Notes: generated by a model from the sequence alone, not told the origin. A DNA stretch of 64,000 nucleotides from Torreya grandis (GCA_037957365.1 JARHVA010003527.1:1781001-1845000), one strand, 5' to 3'. Positions 37,150 through 50,152 are shown, counted from the stretch's first letter. Made by a program: numbers and translations.

Positions 37150-39200
37150 CATAATATAAAGTATCACAAATCTCAACTATGGCCCAAGTGGTCCCCTAAG
37201 ACGCTAATGCAGTAACTATGAAGAGATGGCTCTAAAAGAGGTTACACGTTGATCAATTAGCACTATCACCTCATATAAGTCTCTGTAATTATATGCCTCA
37301 CATGTTTTTATCATGATGTTACACATCACCCCATCCATCTCACCCATTTTCATGGCACCAACTACCTCCTCCTTGTCCCTCTCATCCACCTATACCTCTC
37401 CCATCAAATCTCTCATCTAAGCCTACATCTATCCAATTTAATCCTATAAACTAGTAATATATGTATCATGACTCTAGATATGGATCTATAGAATCACTAT
37501 CTAGGAATATATAAAGATCAATTATCCCTATAAACTTGTAATATGCCCTCATGTAGTGGCCAATTAGTGATCCCTTTATGTTATACGCCTCTATAACTAG
37601 GATTAGATCTAGTTTCTCTCTATAGTAATACCTATAATGTCAGAGACACATGCTTGTACCTTAGTCTTGAGTCACTCTAGTAATGACCTCTCATCCTCTA
37701 TAAAATGTTTCTTAGATGTCCCTACCCCATCTCCACTCTTGATAGTATTAGCCTATGCCCTGATACCTCTAGCATATATTGTAATCATTATCTAACCCCC
37801 ATTTAGGCCTCCCTAATCCCACCATCTAAGTCTATAACATTTGAACCTCCCTATCCATATTATGCATCCTAATATGAGATATATCTCTCCTATCATGTCA
37901 CTTCCTTAGCCTTGCATATTATTTTAATAATCTCCTCACCACACCTTGCTCACTCTAGCCCTATGTCTAAGTAATCTCACTGGAAACCTTTGTGCCCACC
38001 ATGTAGTATATGTGTCTATAACACCTAGATATGGGATAGGTGTCTATAAAACCCATGATATAGGTAAAATAATATTGTAATGTTCACATGTTAAATATAT
38101 ATCCACAAATATCCCCCATTATGGCCTCTCTTAGTCATTCCACACAAATAGGTTCTTCTCCCTTGGAACATCCTAAGGTAACCCAAACTATCTCTGCACC
38201 TAGTCTAGTCTATAATGCTTAATTATGTAATCTATATTTACTGAGGTAGCACTCCATTATCATATATTAGGTGGCCTCTTCCTCCTCCTCCTCCCATCCA
38301 AACTAAATCCCCCTATAAGGCATCCATGTAATGGGCAATGGTCATAATACATACAATACCTATCTATAAAATATCATATCCTCTCTATGTCCTCTTTATA
38401 CCCCTAATAGGGTATACCAAAAAAATATCATAGGCTAATATGTTTGTCTAACTTCATGCATACCCAAGGGACAATTTATTTTTATGTGCTCCCATATCTA
38501 TATCTATAGTAACATCAAAGGACCCAAGCTCATAGCTCATTTGTAGGCCCCCATGTGTAACTCTCGATATAAATGAGCCAAAACTATTGGTCCCCAAGAA
38601 AAAACTCTAAATTCCTAAACCATATATAATACTACATCCCCAAGCCCCCATGTGAAACCACTATCTACTATTTTATGGTAAGAGTATGCTATTCACAAGA
38701 GACATCACTACTAATGTTAGTATATCAATGGTCCCCTCCCTCATACACTTGTCAATGCCCACCTATGTATTTTGAACACCAATCTATAACCTCCTTGATA
38801 ATATTTATACTATCACATTAAGTGTGTGTGATTTCCAATAGATCCTCTATAATGTCATCGGTAGCTAAAAAAATTGGTACATGTCCTTTAAGGTGACCAT
38901 CATCTCTCTTATCATAAATTAGAAGGTACTTATCTCTAAGTGCCATCTCTCTACCAAAGTAGTAATCAGAGCTCATTCAATCCTCACCATGGGCATGGTC
39001 AAAACATAGTATAATCCCACTATCTCTAGTACACCATACTCCTTTGGAGTCAACAAGTGCATCGTGTGAAGTAATTGGGGCCATCAAGATGCCATCACTC
39101 TTAGGTACTCATGCACCAATCATACATCCTGTCACTAAAAACATCCAATTAGAAATTCACTTTTAGCATATCATACCTAATCATCTTACTACCTTAACCA
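37150..39200 (-). pseudogene. Plant mobile domain (PMD, PF10536-type) ORF, antisense to the Tat element
   Basis: One minus-strand frame, with stops, gives VHEYLRVMAS, YGVLEIVGLYYVLTMPMVRIE, then ALITTLVERWHLE (ERW at ~38,941-38,955), then REMMVTLKDMYQFF and LPM. This is the core of plant mobile domains (A-L-V-E-R-W-R-x-E-T-H-T-F, then E-M-T-V-T-L-x-D-V, then L-P-V). Weaker coding continues left to ~37.2 kb (WFHMGAWGCS, FGSFISRVTHGG, MGAHKNKLSLGYA). PMDs occur in MAIN/MAIL host proteins and in transposons. Position between pol and the 3' LTR, in antisense, matches the extra ORFs described for Tat elements. Confidence 0.75.
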
Positions 39201-39386
39201 ACTCATCATACACTATAATATCTCCCTTTAATCATTCCCCTAATCCCTAATTTATTTTTTCCTAATATAACCTAACCCTAATGTCAAGTCCTAAAGCTCA
39301 TAAACTATTTATTTAACCCACCTGAACCTCTACCCTACTATCCCCTAACTAATTATAATTAACTCACCTCCTAACTAACTCACTCC

Positions 39387-41981
39387 TATTGGATAATTTT
39401 CAATGATGTCATGGATGTGTCTAGATGAGTGGATGATGTGTCTTGATAGCCTAAGTATCAATGATAAAGTGTGTAGTGTGCTGGTTCTAGTATTCTTGAA
39501 GTAGGCTTTATTGATATTTAGTTTTGGAATGATTATGGATGGGTCTAAAGTATTTATCATGTGTTAGGGGCCATACTAGAGGTCAAGTATTATTGTAATG
39601 ATTATTTAATTTCATGGTATTCATCTAGTTCTTCATTATGTTCATATTGGCATAGTTGGTCTATTTGTAGAAAAATCTTAGTAGGCAGTTTACTAACATC
39701 ACCATTTCCATATATGGATGAATTATGGGTATTTGTTCATATGGGTGTGATAAAAATAGTCCTAATTTTATATGTTCCAAATTTTAGGTCATGCTATTAA
39801 TTGAAACAAAAGTTATTAAGGTTCAAATTTGTCCTTCTAGGTAGATTGTAGTAGTTTCTATACATATCCAAACCATCATTGCATGTCATATAGATATGTA
39901 TGAACCAGCATGTTTTTTAAATTATTTTATGTATTAATAAATTAGTTTTTCATAAAAAATTTACATGGAGATGTTGTATATAGTGTCAAAAAGGTACCCT
40001 AAAAATTTGGAGTCTTGAAGTATTGTCTAGCTCAAGTTATAAAGCTTCAAAATTCCTTTAGCAGATTGTGATGGGTTGGAGACCGTCAAGTTTAACCACA
40101 TCAAATATTTAGGTCACTAGTTATAATATATAATGGTTCATTTTAATTCATGTTATTTATCTAATTTTTCCAAGTAAGATTCAACATGTCAAAGGCTACA
40201 TGTGTAAGTGACAAGTGTCACAAGCTCGGTAGTCTAGCAGAAGATCAATAGTGAGCAGTGGTTTGTAATGACAAAGATCAATGGTGTGGGACAATTAAAA
40301 GATTAAAAAATTCATGAAATAATTTAAAGTGGCACAATCACAAGGGAATATTAGTAAATTTCTCAGAAGGCATGTGAGGGTGTCAAGTGTCATAATCTCA
40401 AGAGTTTTGAGCAAGATCTAATGGTGAGTGATGAAAGGTATGTACCAGGATGATCTATAGAGATCGATGTAGAATGTTTGTCCAAAATTTATAGGAAGAA
40501 TGAGATGATGGAAACATGTTCAAAGTTTCATAATTTTTATTGACTGTTGGAATTCAAATATTTGAATTTTTATGGGGAAAACTAGTGCTCAATTTTTGTG
40601 TTATAAATTTTGATTTATGCAGAATTTGACAATGGTATAAAAAAAATTGTAGAAGAATTAAAGATATATCTATAAATATTAATTTTAAGGTATAAATATT
40701 TACAAATTTAAAGTTATTGAGCTCCAAATTTTACTATGTGTTCATTCATGCTCTGCAAGTAACACAAGAAGGGTAATAGAGTTATTCTTGATGGTATTTT
40801 GATGTTTTGAGATGATATAACTATGAATTTTTTTTAGACTCCATGAAAGCCATCTATGTGTATTATTAAGGTTTGAATAATCATATTTAGTATGAACAAA
40901 TTATTAGAAGTTGACTATGTGTACGTTCATGGTGGTTGTGTGCATAAAATGTTGTTTGAGCAGATTGAGCTTTAACAAAAGGGTGTTATGATGGTTATTA
41001 TCACTTAAGGAAGACATATAGAGTGTGTTTCATGGGCCCATATATTTTAAAGTGTTCCTATGTTATTATATTTCTCAAATAAGTGTAAAAAATGTGAATG
41101 GGTCTTCATAGGACCTAAAAGGTGACTTAGGCCTATTTGAGAGAAGGTTGTGCTTAAGGGTGACCCATGCTAGATGCCTTAAGTGTGAAGGAATGTGTTG
41201 TGAATGAAAAGTAAGGTTTTGAACATGATAAAAATCATGAATTCTCTATAAAAATTTTAATCAATTATGATGATTTCTAGACTTGATAGAAGAGGAGTTT
41301 TTGAGAGTGGAAAAATGAAGGAAAGAGGAAACGATGTGTGGCTAGTGGATGGGTTGAAGAGTAGAGCAGGTTGATGACATGTGTATTAATTTTAGGTCAT
41401 ATTTATAATTTAAAGGATAGTGCTCTTTCAAGATTGAATAATTAGGTGGTGAGAAATACTTGATCATCTTTGGGGTAGGTGTTGCTTGTAAAATAGGTGT
41501 TTCACTAAAACTAGTCATAATGACTTGACGAAAAGGTGGTTAGAAGGACTTGATCATCTCAGGGGTACGTGATCCTTGTGAAACATGTGTTTCACTAAAG
41601 CTGATTAGTAAGACTTGACCAAAAGGTGGTCAGAAGGACTTGATCATCTCAGGGGGCAGGTGTTCTTTGTGAAATAGGTGTTTCACTAAATTTTGGTTGG
41701 AAGGACTTGACCAGTCTCATGTTTGTGATCATTTTATAGGACAAGTAGTCAATGTGTTTGTAGGATTTATAGTGGGATTTATTCTCCAAGAGATTTTCCC
41801 ACATAAATTTTGTGTTTTTTATGTGATCGTGCATTATCTTCATTATTCATTATTATAAACATCTTTAATATATCATGAATGATTATATTTAATGCTTAAG
41901 TGTTTGAATAATTTGGGAATTGTTTTATATTAGTTTCCACCACTAATTCACCCCCTCTCTTAGTGGTTTTTAAATCTAAAA
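39387..41981 (+). repeat. 5' LTR of the 39-48 kb gag-only element
   Basis: It starts TATTGG (eroded TGTTGG). A TATA box CTATAAAA at ~41,248 is followed ~200 bp later by three 90-bp repeats. It matches 46,056-48,649 throughout. Confidence 0.9.
41444..41713 (+). repeat. Three 90-bp tandem repeats in the 5' LTR
   Basis: Units start AGGTGGTNAGAAGGACTTGA at 41,444, 41,534 and 41,624, exactly 90 bp apart. The same three units occur in the other LTR (48,114-48,384). Confidence 0.92.
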
Positions 41982-41993
41982 ATTGGTATCAAA
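41982..41993 (+). other. Primer-binding site of the 39-48 kb element
   Basis: ATTGGTATCAAATT follows the LTR end, an initiator-Met type site with changes at its 3' end. Confidence 0.75.
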
Positions 41994-42044
41994 TTAGGTC
42001 CTTTGGTAAAGGCTTGACAACTTGAAGGAGATCCAAGGTACAAT

Positions 42045-43110
42045 ATGGGTAGCCATCAAATGCAAGGAAGTTTTTCAACTAATCAAGAACCAATATTTAA
42101 TGGGTCCAATTATTATTTTTTTAATGCAAGGATGAGGACCTACGTCATGTCCCTAGTGTTTAACACTTGAAAATCTATTGTGGATGGTTAGTCTACACCT
42201 ATTATTCCTCTATCTAGTGTTGTAGATAAAAAGTTATTTGAGAACAATTTTAAGGTAATGAATGTTATCACTTTTAGTCTTTTAGAGACTGAATACACCG
42301 ACGTAATACATTAAATATATTCCAAGGAAATGTTGGATAAATTTAATAATATTTATGAAGGAGATTCAAAGGTTAAGATGGAAAATTTTTAGACTCATCG
42401 AATATAATTTGAGATTCTTGGGATGAAGGAAGAAGATTTTACAACATCCTTTCTACAAAGAGTTGATGAGATTGTGAACATCATTAGATATATTGGAGAG
42501 AATATTGAATAAGATACTTAGTCAAAAAGATATTAAGGTCTCTCTATCTCAAGTTTTATTCTAAAGTATCTATTGTAGAATAAAGTCATGATCTTACTTG
42601 GTTGAAGATGGATGAATTCCATGGCATTCTTACTACCTATGACATGAGAGTCAATGATGACAAACCACGAAATAAGGAAGTAACATTAAAGATATAAATG
42701 AATCCAAAGAAGAATTTCCAAGGTAAGAAACTCAAGGAGGATGACATATATAATATTGATGAAGATGAACTAATTGCTTTCTTTACAAAGAAATTGAAAA
42801 TAGGGTTAGGCAAGTATAAGGGTAATATTTCCTTCAAATACTTCAATTATGGAGAGGTAGGACATTTTGATAATAAGTGAAATAATAAGCATAATAATAA
42901 TTATGATTAATAACATGGTGATGACCAAGATGAAGATAAGAAGACATAAAAGTCTGATAAGAGGAAGAAAGGATTCAGAAGGTTTGACAATAAAAAGTAC
43001 TTCAAGGATAAGAAGAGTCTCTACACCAAAGAAGATTGTAATTCATCATATGAGAGTAAATAAAGTGACTTAGAGTATGGTCATGAATAATATGGTTTTA
43101 TTGAAGATAT
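42045..43110 (+). pseudogene. gag: Copia gag, first part
   Basis: From ATG 42,045: MGSHQMQGSFSTNQEPIFNG then SNYYFFNARMRTYVMSLVF, homologous to the start of the 58-kb element gag (FSTNKAPLFDGTNYYLWNMR). Then KEEDFTTSFLQRVDEIVN, WLKMDEFHGILTTYDMRV and a decayed knuckle KYFNYGEVGHFDNK at ~42,836, where Cys residues are replaced. Lys/Asp-rich sequence follows. Several stops. Confidence 0.82.
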
Positions 43111-43640
43111 ATCCATCTTCATGGATGAGGAATGAAGTTGTTCATATCAAAAGGAGTCTACATGGAGTGATTCAAATGATGATAAAGATGAGGTTGTTTA
43201 TGAGACTAAATTGATGAATTCTCTTAAATAACTAAAGATTGAGAAGAATATTAACGAGAAGATGAAATCTCAAATCAAGGACTATGAAGAGAAATTTAGT
43301 GTGTTTGAAGCTAGAATGAATGAAGACACCAAGGATCATGAACATATAGTAAAAATTCTCAGTTGTCAATTAGAAATCCTTTCTCTAATCTTGAAAGATA
43401 AAGAAGATGAATTTTAAAGGTATGTAATTGAAAATGAGTCATTAAAAGTTGAGTTAGAGAATACATATAGTAAGATACAAGCATTTATGATATTTAAAAA
43501 GAGTTCAAGTGATCTAGATAATATTATGAGTGGTCAAAAGCATGAAAGTGTTAGAAGTAGTCTTGGATAAAGATAAGAACCAAAAAATTCAACTCAAGAC
43601 AAGATGAATACTAATGTAAATCAGTCAAAGAATGAATTTG
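43111..43640 (+). pseudogene. Coiled-coil region downstream of gag
   Basis: Heptad-like charged sequence: KIEKNINEKMKSQIKDYEEK, then KFSVFEARMNEDTKD, then DEF-stop-RYVIENESLKVELEN. A region of this kind lies between knuckles in Sirevirus-type gag proteins and also occurs at ~59.0-59.3 kb. Confidence 0.7.
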
Positions 43641-44400
43641 CTAGTAGAGTGAAGATTAATTAGATCAGACAACCAAATGCCATGAGGCATGCAATTTTCA
43701 ATAGTTATTGTTACATATGTAATCAGTCTGGGTATAGAGATAGAAAATGCAAGAGACCTATTATAAATGAGTTTGAATATAAATATGATGAGGGTTATCT
43801 ATCAAAAGGTATGAAAAAATTTAAGTGCTTCAATTATCTTGATGAGAGACATTTTGCTAAGCATTGTCCAAATATGGTAAGGCAAGGTGAGTCTTCTTCA
43901 AAACGAGTAGTTTGTTTCAAATGTCAAAAGAATGGACATATTGAAATATTTTTTTATAATAAAGAAAGGTAGGATAAGATTCTTTAAAAATGTATAGTGT
44001 ACTTAAATTGTTAACAGAGAGGTCACATTGATAGATTCTACAAGAAAAGGCCTACAAGATAAAATAGGTTTAATCAGGATCCTAGAGTGCAATTAAGAAG
44101 GAAAGTTAACTCATGGAAACCAAATGTGGTAAGTGTGAGTCATGTTGAGTCTACAAGTCCAAGTAATTTATCTACTATGGTAAATAATGCTAAACAAGTT
44201 GGAAAGTGACAAGAGATCTCATTATCTGCTCATGTTGTGAATGTAGAGACCAAGCTCAAGGAGAAGACCAAGGTTCTGGTTGAGTCTAATTTTGAGGTGT
44301 GTTTGGATTCTAATGAGCAACCTACTACATGTGATCAAGTTTAAAACTTGGTTCTCATGTTGTCAAGGTCTAAAGGTAATGTTCTATAATGCTAAAAAGC
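43641..44400 (+). pseudogene. gag: Tandem CCHC zinc-knuckle segment
   Basis: Four consecutive decayed knuckles lie at ~43,703-43,744 (CYICNQSGYRDRKC, His to Tyr), ~43,826 (CFNYLDERHFAKHC, second Cys to Tyr), ~43,915 (CFKCQKNGHIEIFF, last Cys lost) and ~44,005 (NC-stop-QRGHIDRF). Basic sequence follows (RRKVNSWKPNVVSVSHVES). The family role is nucleic-acid binding in the particle. No protease motif follows. Confidence 0.8.
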
Positions 44401-46040
44401 TACTTTAGTGATCAAGGTATGTCAATATTCCTTTATTCCTCCAAATGTTGAATATCCTATCATAGAAGATAAAGTGATTGATGTAGAAAATGAATAAGTT
44501 ATCAAAGTTTAGACTAAGGAGAACAAGAACAAAAATTTTGATAGCTATAAAAGGATTCCAATGGTTACTAAGGAGATGTGGGTCATTCCTAGTTTCACTT
44601 TATTTTAAGAGTATTTTGGTGTAGAGGAGGTACTGTATATGCTTCTTAAGAGACTCCTTTCAATGGAGAAGCAAGTGTTGTTATGGTGTTCTTCAAAAGA
44701 TTTTAGAAGGTAAATGATGAGTTTTTCCAATTGGATTTGGTGTGTTGAGATGGTAGAAGTGATTTGATGAGGTTAGAATGAGGTCATAAGGTGCTTTTGT
44801 TGTGTATGTAGTGTATACAAGATTAGAATGGGTGTTTTTAGGTGGCATAATGAGATTAATGGAATGTCAAGAAGATTTTGTTGATAAAAAATATATATGC
44901 ACTTATTTTTTATGTGTTCTAGATGTTTTTATGTCTTGATGATCTTGTTTATGCCTTTTAGAGGTTTTTATGTGTTCTTAGGTTTATCTTTCATGTTGCA
45001 TATCAAGGCCATGGTATAGGAAGTCAAGTTTCCCAAATGTGTTAAGGCTCAAATCTTGGTATAGAAGTGTGTAATGGTTATCTTCAAGTGTGCAAGAAGT
45101 TTTAGAGGTGGGAGTTAACCAGAAGAAGGTTTGTTGACCTTAATTTTTTTGAGATTCTAGAATTTTGGGATATGATAGTAAATTGGTTTACCTAATGATT
45201 CAAGGTTATAGACTTCTTAATATGTTGAATGGGCCAAAGGGGTTTTCAAATAGATCTTCATAGAGATGTAAAGGTTTGTGGATTAAAAATTATTCATGAT
45301 TTTATCTAGATGGAGGCCTAATTGGCTAATAGTTTTTTGAAGGAAGTATATTACATAATAGGATAGAGGTGATGAAAATTAGTTTCCTTAAGGGGGCATA
45401 TGAGAAAATATGTCTACTAAATTTTTTGAGATCTACTAGTTCTAGGTAGGGCTACAAGGATTATAGAAAGGCCTACTATGAATATTTGATGTAATCACTC
45501 AGTTTCTCCAAAAGAACAAGACATGAGTTTTCCAAGGTGAGTTATAAAGTTGGTTGAGACTATGTTTCCTATTTGATAAGTGGAGTGAAGTTATATTTTT
45601 TATCATTGAGGTGACTTGATAGAGAAGGCTATTAAGCCATTATGATGGGTTTTCATGGTGTGTGGAGATCTGAAGATGCTCAAGAGATGTAATGGCTTAG
45701 AAATATTAGGGGGATTCCCTCTCAAATGTTTCTTGGTGAGTTCCATCATATTTTAGTACTTTTGTGTGTTCTTTCTTCATTGGTTGTAGTGTTTGGTTGA
45801 AGAGAGTGTTGGTATGTAGCAAGAGGAAGTTATCAAGGTAAAGAAGAGGTAAGCTCAAGGTAAGGTGGATTTTTTATCATATTTTATAAGTTATTCCTCT
45901 CTTATTGATGGTATTTTTATGTCCTCAAGATCATTTTGTACTCGCTTTATCATTATGTCAAAGGGGGAGAAGGTTCCTATTGTGAAAGTGCTTAAAGAGA
46001 GAGAAGGAAGGTGAGATTTATGATGGGTGTTGACATAAAT
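44401..46040 (+). other. Region between gag and 3' LTR with no pol domains
   Basis: I see no protease, integrase, RT or RNase H motif. A purine motif TCAAAGGGGGAGAA at 45,958-45,971 repeats the polypurine tract type, as in Sireviruses. Confidence 0.6.
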
Positions 46041-46055
46041 GAAAAAGGGGGATGT
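46041..46055 (+). other. Polypurine tract of the 39-48 kb element
   Basis: GAAAAAGGGGGATGT directly abuts the 3' LTR start TGTTGGAGAG. Confidence 0.85.
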
Positions 46056-48649
46056 TGTTGGAGAGTGGTTAGTGATGTCATGAAGGTTTCTAGATGAGTG
46101 GATGAAGTGTCTTGATAGTCTAATTATCAATTACAAAGTGTTTAGTGTGCTTGTTCTAGTATGCTTAAAGTAGGCTTGGTTGATCTTTAGTTTTGACATG
46201 ATTAGGGATGGGTTTAAAGTATTGATCATGTGTGAGGTAACCTATCATAGGTTAAGGATGATTATAAATCTTGTGTAAGTGCATGGTATTAATTTGGTTA
46301 TTCATTATGTTCATTTTGGCATAGTTGGTTCAATGATAGAAATATCTAAGTGGATAATTTACTATTATCACCAATTCTATATATGGATGACTGAGGGGGA
46401 TTTGGTAATATGCATGTGATCACATTAGTCCCAAGTTTCTATGGTCAAAATTTTAGTTCATGTGATTAAGAACAAAATTTATTAGGGTTTAAAGTTTCCC
46501 TTCCAGGTAGATTATAGTAGTTTTTATACTTAGCTAGACCATCAGTGCATGTCATACATATATGTATGAACCAGTAAGTTTATAAATTTATTTCAAGTAA
46601 ACATAAAATTATTTTTTATCAAATTTTTACATAGAGATGTTGTATATAGTGTAAAGAAGCTACCCTAGAAATTTGGAGTCTTGAAGTATTTTCTAGCTCA
46701 AGTTATAAAGCTTCAAAGTTCCTCTAGAAGACTATGATGGGTTAGAGACCATCAAGTTTAACCAAATTGAAGACTGAGGTCATTATTAAAAATAAATATT
46801 GGTTCATGTTAAATCATGATCTTGATCCAATGGTGCATGTAAGATTCAACATGTCAAATGTTGCATGTGTAGGTGACAAGTGTCACAAGCTCACTAGTTT
46901 GGTAGAAGATCAACAGTGAGTGGTAGTTCATGTTGATAAAGATCAATGGTTCAGGATAAGTCAAAGATTAAATAATGGATGTGAGACTAATAAATGGTGC
47001 AAGTGTAAATTATTATCAATAACATGATCAAAAGGCATGTGAGGGTGCCAAGTGTCATAATCTTGGGAGTTCTGAGTAAGATCTAATGGTGACCGTTGCA
47101 AGGTATGTACTAGACTAATCCATAGAGATAGATGGATCATGTTTGTCCATAGTTTATAGGAATCATGTTATGATGTCAACATGTTCAAATTTAATAGTTT
47201 CTTAGCGACCGTTGGAATTCAAATATTTAAATTTTTAGGGGAAAAACTAGTGCTCAATTTTTGCACTATAAATTATGATTTATGTAGAATTCGGCCATGG
47301 TATAAAAATAAAAGTTGTAGAGGACTTCAAGGTGATTATTTAAATATTAATTTTAAGGTATAAATTTTTATACAGATAAATTTATTGATATCCAAATTTT
47401 CCTATGTGTTCATTCATGATTCGCAAGTAACCCAAGAAGGGTAATAGAGTTATTCTTGATGGTATTTTGATGTTTTGAGATGAGATAACTATCAAAGAGT
47501 GTTTTATAATCAATTAAGACCATATATGTGGATTATTGAAATTTGATCAATCATATTAAATATTAAAAAATGCTTAAAAGTTGATTATGTGTTCATTCAT
47601 GGTGGCTTTGTGCATAGAATGTTTTTGAGCAGATTAAGCTTTAACAGAAGGGTTTTGTGATGGTTATTATAAATTAAGGAATATCTATAGAGTATTTAGA
47701 ATTTGTATATTTATTTTAAAGTGTTCTTATGTTCTTATTTTTCTTAGAGAAGTGTCAAAAAGGTGAATGGGTCTTCGTAGGACCTAAAAGGTGACTTAGG
47801 CCTATTTGAAAGAAGGTTGTGCTTAAAGGTGACCCATATTAGATGCCTTAAGGGTAAAGACATGTGTTGTCACCAAAAAGGAAGGTTTTTAACATGACAA
47901 TAATCATGAAGGATCTATAAAATTTGAAATTAATTGTGTTGATCTCTAGACTTGATAGAATAGGATTTTTTTAGTTTGGAAGAGTGAAGGAAAGAGGAAA
48001 GGGTGTGTGCCTAGTAGATGGGTTGTAGAGAAGAGAAGTTTTATGAGTATGTGTATGACCCATAGGTAATATTTATGGTTTTAAGGATTTTTCTCTTGAA
48101 AAATTGAATATTTAGGTGGTCAGAAGGACTTGATCATCTTAGGGGTAGGTACTCCTTGTGAAACAAGTGTTTCAGTAAAGTTGATTAGAAGGATTTGACC
48201 AAAATGTGGTCAAAAGGACTTGATAATCTTAGGGTTAGGTGATACTTGTGAAATATTTGTTTCACTAAATTTACTCAGAATGACTTGACCAAAAGGTGGT
48301 TAGAAGGACTTGATCATCTTAAGGGGTAGGTGCTCCTTATGAAATAGGTGTTTCACTAAGTTTTGGTTAAAGGGACTTGACCAATATCATGTTTGTGATC
48401 ATCTTATAGACCAAGTAGCCCATATTTTTATAGGATTGAGAGTAGGATTTATTCCCCAATAGGGTTTCCCACATAAATAATGTGTTGTGTATATGATCTT
48501 GCATTATCTTCATTATTCATTATTATAAACATCTTGAATGCTTCATGAATGATTTTATTGAATGCTTAAGTGTTTGAAAGATTTGGGAATTGAATTGGAT
48601 TTTTTCCACCACTAATTAACCCCCCTCTCAATGGTTTATACCTCTAAAA
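46056..48649 (+). repeat. 3' LTR of the 39-48 kb gag-only element
   Basis: It begins TGTTGGAGAG and contains TATA CTATAAAA at ~47,924 and three 90-bp repeats at 48,114-48,384 (units at 48,114, 48,204, 48,294). Its length is within 1 bp of the partner. Confidence 0.9.
48114..48384 (+). repeat. Three 90-bp tandem repeats in the 3' LTR
   Basis: Same repeat and copy number as 41,444-41,713, so the array existed before insertion. Confidence 0.92.
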
Positions 48650-50138
48650 AATCCCTCACTCCACCTACATCCCTAATTTAATTAACTTAACCTTATCTAT
48701 CATTGATCCCTTCACCCATCCTCCCTCTCTTATCCATCTTATCTCCTCACTAGGATTGCATATCCCCTAAGTACCTAACCTAATATCCTATATATACACC
48801 CCTTAACACTTTAAATCATATAGAAAAATATTATTAGTCATGATGAAATCCTAAACTATGACTTTAGTAATCTCATAACTCACATCTCATGGGTTTGTAT
48901 AACCATGACTATAACCTCGTAGTTATATAAAACTATGATCCATATTCATAAAATAACAATATCATGAATCACTTCATATGGTATTTTCATACCATAATTT
49001 TCTAGTCATAATATTATGATACTAGATCTTTTGACTATGATATCACCACTCACAAGCATAATAATGCCACTGAGGGCATTACCCTTAGTTGTGGTATTAT
49101 AAACAATGGCATGTTTACTCTAAAAATGAGGAAATAAATTTTAAAAATATAAAAAATTCACAATCCATTTGTTGATTACGTATTAGTGGTACTTTGTCCT
49201 TATGTCTCTATAACCCTCTAACTCTCTTGCCATGATTTGAAGCACATAGGATGCGGTCCATGGTTCTATCTCTAGAGCACTATTTCACCAAGGTAAAAGT
49301 CCAAATGATCCTTTTTCACCCATTTTGTCTATTTTACCCCCTCTTTTAATCCCCCATATCACTTTTGGCCCCTAAAATACCCATTATCCTATCTTATCAA
49401 CCCCTCTTTCACTCTCACATCTCATATTCCTCATATATCATCCCATTTAATCATCAATTATCATCCCTAAATCATCTAGGGTATGGCCTTCCATCTCCCC
49501 ATCATTCATCCTAATCTTGAGTCATAAATTCATTAGCTTGAGGTATTATAAGACTATGTAGGTATAACCTAGCCACTATCTTGTGCCCATGGATAGCTTG
49601 TACACTATTAACCCCTAATACTATCCCATCCTAGATTGATCACTCAATTTTATTACATGAATTCATGTTATGCATCACACATAAAGTGGATTATTATAAT
49701 TAATAAATCATCTAATATTAGTTTTTATCCCTCCCTATAATGTATCCTTGGTATGAGAAATATTACCAATTTTTCTCCTTAATTCCCAAACCATATCCCC
49801 ATTTTGGGAATTCACAATTCTATCAATCAATCTCCTTTCTAGACATTGGTCATTTATCTAGACCCCATATCTCAATATTAAGCCACTTATTCCCAAAAAT
49901 ATATGCTTAGGGCATATAAATCATAGCTAAATCATTAATCAAGGCATCCCAACCCCACTTCATCATCTTGGTACTATCCAACCCCTAGGACTTATGTTCG
50001 ACTAACCGTCTAAGTTATTTCTCCTTGCATGCTCTTTCAAAGGGGCACAATTCCTACTAACACCATTTCCATTCATGACCATGGTTTTATTTGAAATATT
50101 ATTAATCATTTCACTTCATCCACTCATAATACCTTTTC
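48650..50138 (+). other. Rest of the giant Tat 3' spacer, right of the nested element
   Basis: C/T-rich sequence continuing 39.2-39.39 kb. I see no coding region. It contains many CATGAT/ATAATACC-type words at 48,840-49,110. Confidence 0.5.
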
Positions 50139-50152
50139 AAATAAGGGAAGAA
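50139..50152 (+). other. Polypurine tract of the giant Tat element
   Basis: AAATAAGGGAAGAA lies immediately before TGTATGTACC, the start of the 3' LTR, and exactly where similarity to 23,475 begins. Confidence 0.75.

Larger units (their letters stand above)
39387..48649 (+). mobile_element. Non-autonomous gag-only Sirevirus-like copia, 9.3 kb
   Basis: LTRs are 2,595 bp (39,387-41,981) and 2,594 bp (46,056-48,649). The internal 4,074 bp has a Met-type primer site, gag with multiple zinc knuckles, no protease, integrase or RT, and a GGGGG-containing polypurine tract. LTRs differ at roughly 18% in the first 180 bp. Flanks on the two sides read as one C/T-rich sequence. The target duplication is not clear (ACTCC versus ATCCC). 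It is nested in the giant Tat after the PMD ORF. Confidence 0.88.
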
